Shown piece after piece: positions 1-5,318 of a stretch of DNA of 6,331 bases; within the stretch, counting starts at the first letter, position 1; each line of letters begins with the position of its first letter. Under the pieces are notes generated by a model. The model was not told the origin of the DNA. It was given only the letters and a program-made list of their open reading frames with translations, and searched no databases. Made by a program: the position numbers and the translations under genes. The stretch comes from Actinomycetes bacterium (GTDB lineage Bacteria > Actinomycetota > Acidimicrobiia > Acidimicrobiales > Palsa-688), in assembly GCA_021846485.1 (NCBI GenBank), contig JAJZWW010000201.1, forward strand, positions 1 to 6,331, given 5' to 3'.

Positions 1-581
1 ACTCCCGGGGCGAGGTCGACAACGACGCCACCCTCGAGGCCTATGCCCGGGTCGCGCTCGCGCAGGCCGCCGCCGGCGCCGACGTCGTCGCCCCCTCGGG
101 GATGATGGACGGCCAGGTCGGGGCCATCCGCGCCGCCCTGGACTCCGCCGGCCGCAGGGACGTCGCGGTCCTCGCCTACGCTGCCAAGTACGCGTCCGCC
201 CTCTACGGGCCCTTCCGGGATGCCGTCGACGTCACCGTCGCCGCCGGCGGGGACCGCCGCGGTTACCAGCAGGACCCGCGCAACCTCCGGGAGGCGCTGC
301 GGGAGGTGGACCTCGACGTGGGGGAGGGCGCGGACATCGTCATGGTCAAACCGGCGCTGCCCTACCTCGACGTCGTCGCCGCGGTCCGCCGGCGCTTCGA
401 CGTGCCGGTCGCCGCCTACCACGTGAGCGGTGAGTACGCCATGGTCGTGGCCGCCGCCGAGCGGGGCTGGGTCGACGCCCGGGAGGTCGCCCTGGAGCAG
501 CTCACCGCGATCAAGCGTGCCGGCGCGGACCTGGTCCTCACCTACTTCGCCGGCGCGGCGGCGGAGGTCCTCGGTGGCTGA
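1..581 (+). CDS. hemB: Porphobilinogen synthase (delta-aminolevulinic acid dehydratase), C-terminal part
   Basis: This cytoplasmic enzyme condenses two 5-aminolevulinate molecules into porphobilinogen, an early step of haem synthesis. The gene is cut by the left edge. The reading frame is open from base 3 and gives 192 residues, about the last 60% of a family that is usually near 325 residues. It begins inside the conserved GEVDNDATL segment. Both Schiff-base lysines are visible: one in AKYASALYGPFR (codon 186-188) and one in MVKPALPYLD (codon 348-350). The GDRRGYQQDP loop and the YHVSGEY motif are also present. The cysteine-rich metal site lies upstream of the window, so the type of metal dependence cannot be judged. 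The stop (TGA 579-581) overlaps the hemL start by 8 bases, which indicates co-transcription and translational coupling. The ATG at 102 is internal, not the start. Identification is firm. Confidence 0.96.
   Translation, partial: SRGEVDNDATLEAYARVALAQAAAGADVVAPSGMMDGQVGAIRAALDSAGRRDVAVLAYAAKYASALYGPFRDAVDVTVAAGGDRRGYQQDPRNLREALREVDLDVGEGADIVMVKPALPYLDVVAAVRRRFDVPVAAYHVSGEYAMVVAAAERGWVDAREVALEQLTAIKRAGADLVLTYFAGAAAEVLGG
563..567 (+). promoter_or_regulatory. Ribosome binding site of hemL
   Basis: GGAGG lies inside the last codons of hemB, six bases before the GTG at 574. It fixes the hemL start at that GTG. The reading frame is open much further upstream, but that stretch is the hemB gene read in another frame. 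Confidence 0.75.
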
Positions 582-1848
582 GGCGGCGACCAACGCATCC
601 CTGTTCGAGCGGGCGTGCGCGGTCACGCCCGGCGGGGTGAGCTCACCGGTGCGGGCGTTCCGCTCGGTGGGCGGAGCGCCGTACTTCGTGGCCCGCGGCG
701 AGGGTCCGTGGGTCTGGGACGTCGAGGGCCGGCGCTACCTCGACCTGGTGCAGTCCTACGGTCCGGCGATCCACGGCCACGCCCACCCGAGGATCGTCGA
801 GGCGGTGCGGGCGGCCGCGCTGGACGGCTCGAGCTTCGGCGCGCCGACCGAGCGCGAGGTGCTCCTCGCCGAGGAGATCACCGGCCGGGTGCCCGGCTGC
901 GACCAGGTCCGGCTGGTGAGCAGCGGGACCGAGGCGTGCATGTCGGCGGTCCGGGTCGCCCGGGGCGCGACCGGGCGCGACCGGGTCGTGCTGTTCGAGG
1001 GCTGCTACCACGGCCACTCCGACGGCCTGCTCGCCGGCGGGGGCAGCGGGGTGGCGACCCTCGGGCTGCCGTCCTCGGCGGGGGTCCCGGCCGGGGCGGT
1101 GGCCGACACCCTGGTGGTGCCCTACAACGCCGTGCCCGCGATCGGCGACGACGTCGCGTGCGTGATCGTCGAGCCGGTGGCGGCCAACATGGGATTGGTG
1201 GCGCCGGCCCCCGAGTTCCTGCCGGGCCTGCGCGACGCGTGCGACGCCGCCGGCGCCCTGCTCGTCTTCGACGAGGTGATCACCGGCTTCCGCCTGGCCC
1301 GGGGCGGGGCGTCGGCGTTCTACGGCGTCACCCCCGACCTGTGGTGCTTCGGGAAGGTGATCGGCGGCGGGCTGCCGCTGGCGGCGTTCGGCGGCCGGCG
1401 GGAGCTCATGGAGCAGCTTGCCCCGCTCGGGCCGGTCTACCAGGCGGGCACCCTGTCGGGGAACCCGCTGGCGACCGCGGCGGGCCTCGCGGCACTCGAG
1501 ATGCTCGACGACGCGGCCTACGACGAGCTCGCCGGCCGCGTCGCCCGCTTGGGCGCGGGGCTCACCTCGGCGTTCGCTGCCGCCGGGGTGACCGCCCAGG
1601 TGCCGGTGGTGGGGACCCTGGTCGGGGTGTTCTTCGTGGCCGAGCCGGTGACCGACTACGCAGGGGCGAGGGCCTCGGCGGACACCGGTTCGTACCCTCC
1701 GTTCATGCATGGCCTGCTCGACGCCGGTGTGGCCCTCCCGCCGGGCGCCTACGAGATCCTCTTCCCCGGGCTGGCCCACCGCGACGCGGAGATCGACTCG
1801 GTCGTGGAGGCGGTGGGCGAGGTGGCCGCCCGGATGGCGGCCGGTTGA
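574..1848 (+). CDS. hemL: Glutamate-1-semialdehyde 2,1-aminomutase
   Basis: This PLP-dependent cytoplasmic enzyme isomerises glutamate-1-semialdehyde to 5-aminolevulinate, the substrate of the adjacent HemB, in the C5 pathway. The protein is 424 residues, the usual family length, starting at a GTG with GGAGG six bases upstream. Visible motifs are LFERACAVTPGGVSSPVRAF (residues 10-29), SSGTEACMSAVR (117-128, phosphate-binding region), YHGHSDG (145-151), FDEVITGFR (232-240), the PLP lysine K261 in FGKVIGGGLP, and GTLSGNPLA (292-300). HemL closely resembles other class III aminotransferases, but the N-terminal segment, GKVIGGGLP and hemB linkage favour HemL. It overlaps hemB by 8 bases. It ends 36 bp before the convergent stop of the reductase gene. 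The gap holds only a short CCGG/CCGG hairpin (1860-1872) and no clear terminator. Confidence 0.96.
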   Translation: MAEAATNASLFERACAVTPGGVSSPVRAFRSVGGAPYFVARGEGPWVWDVEGRRYLDLVQSYGPAIHGHAHPRIVEAVRAAALDGSSFGAPTEREVLLAEEITGRVPGCDQVRLVSSGTEACMSAVRVARGATGRDRVVLFEGCYHGHSDGLLAGGGSGVATLGLPSSAGVPAGAVADTLVVPYNAVPAIGDDVACVIVEPVAANMGLVAPAPEFLPGLRDACDAAGALLVFDEVITGFRLARGGASAFYGVTPDLWCFGKVIGGGLPLAAFGGRRELMEQLAPLGPVYQAGTLSGNPLATAAGLAALEMLDDAAYDELAGRVARLGAGLTSAFAAAGVTAQVPVVGTLVGVFFVAEPVTDYAGARASADTGSYPPFMHGLLDAGVALPPGAYEILFPGLAHRDAEIDSVVEAVGEVAARMAAG

Positions 1849-1884
1849 TCCCTGCCGGTCCGGGAGCTCCGGGGTCGGGGCCGC

Positions 1885-3201
1885 TCAGGGGGTCGCCAGG
1901 GGGGCCAGGCGGGCGATGCCGGCCACTGCCCGGTAGGCCGCCTCGGCCGGGCCGAGCTCGTCTGGTCGCAGCAGGTTGGCCATGATGCGCAGCACCCACT
2001 CCATGAGCGAGCGGTTGCGCATCCCGGTGCTCACCAGCACCCGCATCATCTCCGGGTGGCCGATCAGCCTCACGAAGGCCCGGGCGACCCGGTAGTACAG
2101 CGAGTAGCGGTCGCTGAGCGCGTCGCGGTAGCTGTGGAGGGCCATCGCGTCGCCGCTGGCGAGGGCCAGGTGCACCGCGTCGGCGGCCATCCTCCCGGTC
2201 TCGTAGGCGTAGGCGATGCCCTCGCCGTTGAACGGGTTGATCGAGCCCCCCGCGTCGCCGACCACCAGGTGGGTAGGGCCCACGTGCGGGCCCACCGACA
2301 GTCCCGTGGGCAGCCTACCCCCCGTCGCCGGCCCGCACGCGGTCCCCGGGCGCAGGTCCCACTCCGCCGGCGCGTAGGCGACGAAGCTCTCCATCAGGTG
2401 GGTGGTGTTGACCGCCTTCCACTGGTTGAAGGTGGATAACAGCCCGACGCCGACGTTGACCCGGCCGTCACCCACCGGGAAGATCCAGCCGTAGCCCGGC
2501 AGGACGTGGCCGGACCGGTCGCGGATGTCGAGCCAGCTGTCGATCCAGCGCTCGGCGTGCAGCGGGGACTCGTAGTAGCCGCGGATGGCCATGCCGAGCG
2601 GGTACGAGCGGTCGCGGGTCGTGCCGAGGGCCCGGCCGAAACGGGAGTTGGCGCCGTCGGCGACCACGGTGTAGCGGGCCCGCACCCGCAGCGGTGGGGC
2701 GTCGGGGGCGTCCTTGCGGGCAACCGTCGCGCCCCGCAGCAGGCCGTCTTCGACCACCGGGGCCACCGCCTCGGCGCGCTCCCACACGGTGGCCCCGGCC
2801 CGGGCGGCCCGGGCGGCCACCAGGGTATCGAGGTCCTTGCGGGTGATGACGTAGCCGTGTCCGGGCAGCTGCGGGTGCCCCGGCCAGGTCAGCTCCAGGG
2901 TCCGCCCGAACCCGTGGGAGCGCAAGCCCTCGTAGCGGTGACCGGAGGCGGCCAGCTCGCCGGCGAGGCCCATCTCCTCCAGCTGGCGGACCGAGCGGGG
3001 GGTGAGACCGTCGCCGCAGGTCTTCTCCCGCGGGTAGCGCTTGCGCTCGAGGAGCACCACGTCGTGGCCGGCGCCCGCCAGCCAGTACGCGCACGCCGAG
3101 CCGGAAGGGCCGCCACCGACGACGAGCACCTCGCAGTCGCGGTCCGCCTGGTCGGGATCGATGACGGGCACGCCCTCGAATCTACGGGCCCCTCCTCCCA
3201 A
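1885..3201 (-). CDS. FAD-dependent geranylgeranyl reductase family protein, candidate menaquinone reductase
   Basis: Flavoproteins of this family saturate isoprenoid double bonds in archaeal lipids, chlorophyll side chains or actinobacterial menaquinone (MenJ type). Numbering from the TTG at 3201 gives 438 residues. The FAD-binding Rossmann motif is GGGPSGS (29-35). KTCGDGLTP (60-68) carries the conserved cysteine C62 of the family. ITRKDLD (119-125), ADGANSRFGR (181-190), GYGWIFPVGDGRVNVGVG (236-253) and VGDAGGSINPFNGEGIAYAY (314-333) are further family signatures, the last being the second FAD site. The C-terminal 70 residues are helical and partly amphipathic, fitting membrane-surface access to a lipid substrate. 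The gene stands alone on the minus strand, convergent with hemL and divergent from the Rieske gene. As I recall, a similar gene lies close to nuoA in Streptomyces, which supports a quinone role, but the substrate is inferred. The start is uncertain: TTG 3201 has GAGGG seven bases upstream; GTG at 3171 gives 428 residues but poorer spacing. Confidence 0.88.
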   Translation of the reverse strand: MGGGARRFEGVPVIDPDQADRDCEVLVVGGGPSGSACAYWLAGAGHDVVLLERKRYPREKTCGDGLTPRSVRQLEEMGLAGELAASGHRYEGLRSHGFGRTLELTWPGHPQLPGHGYVITRKDLDTLVAARAARAGATVWERAEAVAPVVEDGLLRGATVARKDAPDAPPLRVRARYTVVADGANSRFGRALGTTRDRSYPLGMAIRGYYESPLHAERWIDSWLDIRDRSGHVLPGYGWIFPVGDGRVNVGVGLLSTFNQWKAVNTTHLMESFVAYAPAEWDLRPGTACGPATGGRLPTGLSVGPHVGPTHLVVGDAGGSINPFNGEGIAYAYETGRMAADAVHLALASGDAMALHSYRDALSDRYSLYYRVARAFVRLIGHPEMMRVLVSTGMRNRSLMEWVLRIMANLLRPDELGPAEAAYRAVAGIARLAPLATP

Positions 3202-3255
3202 CGCGAAACCCTCGGTGAGTGGTCACCGGCGTCACGCCGGCGACATGCTGGTCGC
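3202..3255. promoter_or_regulatory. Divergent promoter region with a 15-bp palindrome
   Basis: These 54 bases separate two divergent genes and must hold both promoters unless the promoters lie inside the coding regions. A perfect inverted repeat, CCGGCGT-C-ACGCCGG, occupies 3226-3240 (7-bp arms, 1-base centre). It overlaps two GTCAC direct repeats at 3222-3226 and 3231-3235. Its shape and position suit an operator, but in DNA this GC-rich short palindromes arise easily by chance. A weak -10-like CATGCT at 3244-3249 would place transcription of the Rieske gene at or near its GTG, consistent with a leaderless message because no Shine-Dalgarno sequence is visible there. Confidence 0.35.
3209..3213 (-). 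promoter_or_regulatory. Possible ribosome binding site for the reductase TTG start
   Basis: On the minus strand GAGGG sits seven bases before the TTG at 3201-3199. A stronger purine run, GGAGGAGGGG (3198-3189), lies after the TTG, but it is 17 bases from the in-frame GTG at 3171-3169 and so badly placed for it. The TTG is therefore slightly preferred. Neither start is certain. Confidence 0.35.
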
Positions 3256-3978
3256 GTGAGGCTCGCGCCGGCCGTCTCGACCACGCCGCTCGTCACCTCC
3301 TGGGACCTGCTCGGCGTCGGCGTGGCCACCGGCGTGGGAGCGCTGCTCCTGGCGGTCGTCGGTGCCCGGGCCTGGTGGACTGCCCGGCGTCGACAGCCCG
3401 CTTCGGAGCGCGGGCCGGCCGGCGGGATCGGCCGGCGACAGCTGCTCGAGCAGGCGGTGATCGCGGTCTTCGTCGCCGCCCTGGCCGGGCTGGTCAGCGC
3501 GGCGACGGACTACCTGGTGACCGCCTCGGGCCGGCGCGGCCACCGCTACCGGCTGGGCTCGGCCGAGGCGCTGCTCGAGCACCTCCGCCGCTCCCCCGAC
3601 CCCTACTACGACCCGGTGGGCGGCTTCTACGTCGTCGCCTACCCCGCCGGCGACCTCCCCCGGGCGAGGCTCGCCTACCACGGCCGGGAGCTGGCCGGCA
3701 TGGAGGACGGCTTCGTGGCCCTCGACGCGGCCTGCCCGCACGGCGGCTGCCGGGTGGTGTTCTGCCGCAGCTCCCGCTTCTTCGAATGCCCCTGCGACGG
3801 GTCGCGCTTCGACGCGGCGGGGGAGCTGCGGCGCGGCCCGGCGCAGCGGGGGCTGTACCGCTACGCGGTCGGCGTCGAGGGCGGCCGGGTGGTGGTCGAC
3901 ACCGGCTGGCGGGTCCCCGGTCCCCCTCCGGGCACCGACACCACCGGCCAGCCTCCCGCCGGCCCGCACTGCTACTGA
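3256..3978 (+). CDS. Membrane-anchored Rieske [2Fe-2S] protein with an atypical C-P-C-D cluster motif
   Basis: Rieske proteins carry a [2Fe-2S] cluster and often pass electrons from quinol to cytochromes. This 240-residue protein resembles the iron-sulfur subunit of bc-type complexes. Two hydrophobic helices are predicted at about 16-36 and 64-84. Between them is an arginine-rich loop (ARRRQ at 43-47, GRRQLL at 59-64, the latter loosely Tat-like). The positive-inside rule puts the C-terminal domain outside the membrane. Box I is CPHGGC (160-165). Box II is CPCDGSRF (178-185). Cluster-ligand positions are C160, H162, C178 and D181, where D181 replaces the usual histidine; C165 and C180 would form the stabilising disulfide. 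An extra C170 lies between the boxes. The Pro loop reads GPAQRGL (194-200) instead of GPAP. The C-terminal tail (219-240) is Pro/Gly-rich and ends in HCY. Start: GTG 3256, the first plausible start before helix 1, without a clear RBS. The open frame upstream of 3256 is antisense to the reductase gene. No cytochrome b or c gene adjoins it. Confidence 0.85.
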   Translation: MRLAPAVSTTPLVTSWDLLGVGVATGVGALLLAVVGARAWWTARRRQPASERGPAGGIGRRQLLEQAVIAVFVAALAGLVSAATDYLVTASGRRGHRYRLGSAEALLEHLRRSPDPYYDPVGGFYVVAYPAGDLPRARLAYHGRELAGMEDGFVALDAACPHGGCRVVFCRSSRFFECPCDGSRFDAAGELRRGPAQRGLYRYAVGVEGGRVVVDTGWRVPGPPPGTDTTGQPPAGPHCY

Positions 3979-4038
3979 AGCTGGAGGCACGGGGCCCACT
4001 GAAGGTAGGGGCCGTCCTGAAGCTGGGGGCCGGGGCCC
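3975..4038 (+). repeat. Three imperfect tandem repeats starting at the Rieske stop codon
   Basis: Three units begin with CTGAAG at 3975, 3999 and 4017, each followed by a related purine-rich stretch (GCTGGAGGC, GTAGGGGCC and GCTGGGGGC). The steps are 24 and 18 bases, both multiples of three, so the stop codon inside CTGAAG recurs in the Rieske frame (TGA at 3976, 4000 and 4018). The third unit also forms the left arm of the following hairpin. The function is unknown. It could be a decayed local duplication or part of a structured 3' end. Confidence 0.5.
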
Positions 4039-4060
4039 GGCGCGGCGGGACCCCGGCCCC
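4026..4060 (+). terminator. Strong GC hairpin, possible terminator between the Rieske gene and nuoA
   Basis: GGGGCCGGGG (4026-4035) is perfectly complementary to CCCCGGCCCC (4051-4060), giving a 10-bp all-GC stem. CCC (4036-4038) and GGG (4047-4049) can extend it past a one-base bulge. No T-run follows, so it is not a textbook intrinsic terminator. Actinobacteria often have hairpins without a U-tract at transcript ends. Its place 48 bp after the Rieske stop fits a terminator or an mRNA 3'-end stabiliser. Confidence 0.45.
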
Positions 4061-4067
4061 GGCTCGG

Positions 4068-4122
4068 TAGGCTGTCCCGGGTGCCCCCGGGCTGGCGCCG
4101 GCCGGGCCGGTGGGCCTAGAAC
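4068..4122 (+). promoter_or_regulatory. Candidate nuo operon promoter region
   Basis: TAGGCT at 4068-4073 fits the actinobacterial -10 pattern TANNNT and would give a leader of about 90 bases before nuoA. A second weaker candidate, TAGAAC (4117-4122), would give about 40 bases. Neither has a convincing -35 hexamer 16-18 bases upstream. A promoter in this gap is expected because a hairpin separates the Rieske gene from a new operon, but the exact site is a guess. Confidence 0.3.
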
Positions 4123-4157
4123 GGTGCCCGCACCCCCGCTGATCCGAGGACCGAGCC

Positions 4158-4164
4158 AAGGAAG
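4158..4164 (+). promoter_or_regulatory. Ribosome binding site of nuoA
   Basis: The purine-rich AAGGAAG ends five bases before the ATG at 4170. It supports that start, which also gives the expected hydrophobic N-terminus of NuoA. Confidence 0.6.
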
Positions 4165-4169
4165 CCGCA

Positions 4170-4778
4170 ATGGTCCAGTACCTGCCGATCGTATTGATGC
4201 TCGCCCTGGCCGCGCTGTTCGCCGCCGGCTCGTTCGCCGCCTCCGCGGTGCTCGGGCCCAAGCGGCCGACCGCGGCCAAGGAAGGGCCCTACGAGTCGGG
4301 CATTGCCTCCCGGCGCGAGCCGGCCACCCGCTTCCCGGTGCGCTTCTACCTGGTGGCGATGATCTTCATCATCTTCGACATCGAAGTGGTCTTCTTGTAC
4401 CCGTGGGCGGTCATGTACCGCCAGCTGTCGAGCTTCGGGCTGGCCGAGATGGCGGTGTTCGTCGGGATCGTGTCCGTGAGCTTCGCCTACCTGGTCTCCA
4501 ACGGAGCCCTCGACTGGGGCCCGGCGCAGAAGCTGCACAACCGTCCCCCGCTGGATCTCACTCGGACCACCTCGGCGACCGTGCGGCGGGTGCCCCGCCC
4601 CTTCGAGGTGTCCCTCGAGGGCCCCGGGCTGCACCCCGCCGGCGACGGCGACGGCGACGGCGGGTCGGCCAGCGCTGCCGGGGTGGTCCCCGGCTCGCCG
4701 GGGGGAGCGGCCGGGGTCGGAGCCGACGAGGTGTCGTGGGCCCCCCCGGTGGGCGCCCAGGCCGGAGAGGAGAGCTAG
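4170..4778 (+). CDS. nuoA: NADH-quinone oxidoreductase subunit A with a long C-terminal tail
   Basis: NuoA is a small membrane subunit of complex I near the quinone-binding junction (ND3 homologue). Three transmembrane helices are seen at about 4-28, 58-80 and 90-110. The family signature is clear: RFPVRFYLVAMIFIIFDIEV (54-73), with the conserved acidic residues D70 and E72, then FLYPWAV. The loop motif usually written YECG is YESG here (41-44), so S43 replaces the cysteine equivalent to ND3 Cys39. The protein has 202 residues, while most NuoA proteins have about 115-140. Residues from about 125 form an added cytoplasmic or disordered tail, including GDGDGDGG (158-165) and Gly/Ala/Pro-rich sequence. 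Codons there still end in G or C, so the tail looks coding. It starts the nuo operon. Its TAG is followed directly by the nuoB start with no gap. Confidence 0.95.
   Translation: MVQYLPIVLMLALAALFAAGSFAASAVLGPKRPTAAKEGPYESGIASRREPATRFPVRFYLVAMIFIIFDIEVVFLYPWAVMYRQLSSFGLAEMAVFVGIVSVSFAYLVSNGALDWGPAQKLHNRPPLDLTRTTSATVRRVPRPFEVSLEGPGLHPAGDGDGDGGSASAAGVVPGSPGGAAGVGADEVSWAPPVGAQAGEES
4641..4662 (+). repeat. In-frame GGCGAC hexanucleotide repeat in nuoA
   Basis: Three full copies of GGCGAC (4641-4658) and a partial fourth encode alternating Gly-Asp in the NuoA tail. Such a short in-frame repeat can change copy number by slippage without breaking the frame. The effect is probably neutral because it lies outside the conserved core. 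Confidence 0.6.
4764..4774 (+). promoter_or_regulatory. Ribosome binding site of nuoB
   Basis: GGAGAGGAGAG at the end of nuoA contains AGGAG (4768-4772), six bases before the GTG at 4779. It supports the GTG start immediately after the nuoA stop. Confidence 0.65.
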
Positions 4779-5318
4779 GTGGGCCTGGAGAACCTGCAGC
4801 ACAACTTCCTGACCGGCACCCTGGAGGGGATGGTCAAGTGGGCCCGGGCCTCCAGCTCGTGGCCTGCCAACTTCGGCCTGGCGTGCTGCGCCATCGAGAT
4901 GATGTCGGCCGGGGCGGCCAACCACGACCTCGCCCGCTTCGGGATGGAGGTGTTCCGGGCCTCCCCCCGGCAGGCGGACGTGATGATCGTCGCCGGCCGG
5001 GTGAGCCAGAAGATGGCTCCCGTCCTGCGCCAGGTCTACGACCAGATGATGGAGCCCAAGTGGGTCATCTCGATGGGGGTCTGCGCCAGCACCGGAGGGA
5101 TGTTCAACAACTACGCCATCGTCCAGGGAGTCGACCAGGTCGTCCCCGTCGACGTGTACGCCCCGGGATGTCCCCCGGGGCCCGAGACGCTCATCCACTC
5201 CATCCTGACCCTCCACCAGAAGATCCGCCTCGGTGAGCTCACCCGGCGCCCGGGGGAGGGTGCAGGCATCCGGCTGGCCGAGCCGCCCCGGCCGATCCGG
5301 CTCGGGGCGCCCGCATGA
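4779..5318 (+). CDS. nuoB: NADH-quinone oxidoreductase subunit B (cluster N2 subunit)
   Basis: NuoB carries the terminal [4Fe-4S] cluster N2, which hands electrons to quinone at the junction of the peripheral and membrane arms of complex I. The 179-residue protein has the usual length. All four ligand cysteines are present: the tandem pair C36-C37 in GLACCAIEMM, C102 in GVCASTGG, and C131 in YAPGCPPGPE. Other family motifs are NFGLACCA, RVSQKMAPVL (74-83), PKWVISMG (93-100) and VPVDVYAPGCPP (122-133). The C-terminal 28 residues are Arg/Pro/Gly-rich and variable. The start is GTG right after the nuoA TAG. The stop overlaps the nuoC ATG in an ATGA, so translation is coupled on both sides. Confidence 0.97.
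   Translation: MGLENLQHNFLTGTLEGMVKWARASSSWPANFGLACCAIEMMSAGAANHDLARFGMEVFRASPRQADVMIVAGRVSQKMAPVLRQVYDQMMEPKWVISMGVCASTGGMFNNYAIVQGVDQVVPVDVYAPGCPPGPETLIHSILTLHQKIRLGELTRRPGEGAGIRLAEPPRPIRLGAPA

Noticed and set aside
643..1779. Long open frame on the minus strand opposite hemL
   Set aside because: It is an antisense shadow caused by high GC. The composition is low-complexity His/Arg/Gly and no family is recognisable.
1860..1872. Short CCGG/CCGG hairpin in the gap between convergent hemL and the reductase gene
   Set aside because: A 4-bp stem is too short to call a terminator in DNA this GC-rich, and there is no T-run on either side.
615..1985. Long open frame on the + strand across hemL
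   Set aside because: It is an Arg/Gly/Pro-rich shadow of hemL in another frame, with no recognisable domain. The hemL frame carries all family motifs.
2506..3255. Upstream open extension of the Rieske reading frame
   Set aside because: It lies entirely opposite the reductase gene and reads as antisense sequence. The Rieske protein starts naturally at GTG 3256 before its first membrane helix.
3256..3978. Possibility that the Rieske-like gene is a pseudogene because of the missing histidine
   Set aside because: The frame is intact, codon bias is normal, and the membrane helices, both box cysteine pairs and the Ser after box II are kept. A variant is a better reading than decay.
4076..4110. 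Two CCCGGG palindromes 10 bases apart and a CCGG hairpin upstream of nuoA
   Set aside because: These are short self-complementary GC words expected by chance in this composition. They do not form a clear operator or riboswitch fold.
3232..4170. Minus-strand open frame opposite the Rieske gene
   Set aside because: It has no recognisable motif and antisense-type composition, and it spans the repeat and hairpin region. The + strand Rieske boxes are decisive.
4116..5216. Minus-strand open frame opposite nuoA and nuoB
   Set aside because: It is a His/Gly/Arg-rich shadow. The nuo genes on the + strand have complete family signatures.
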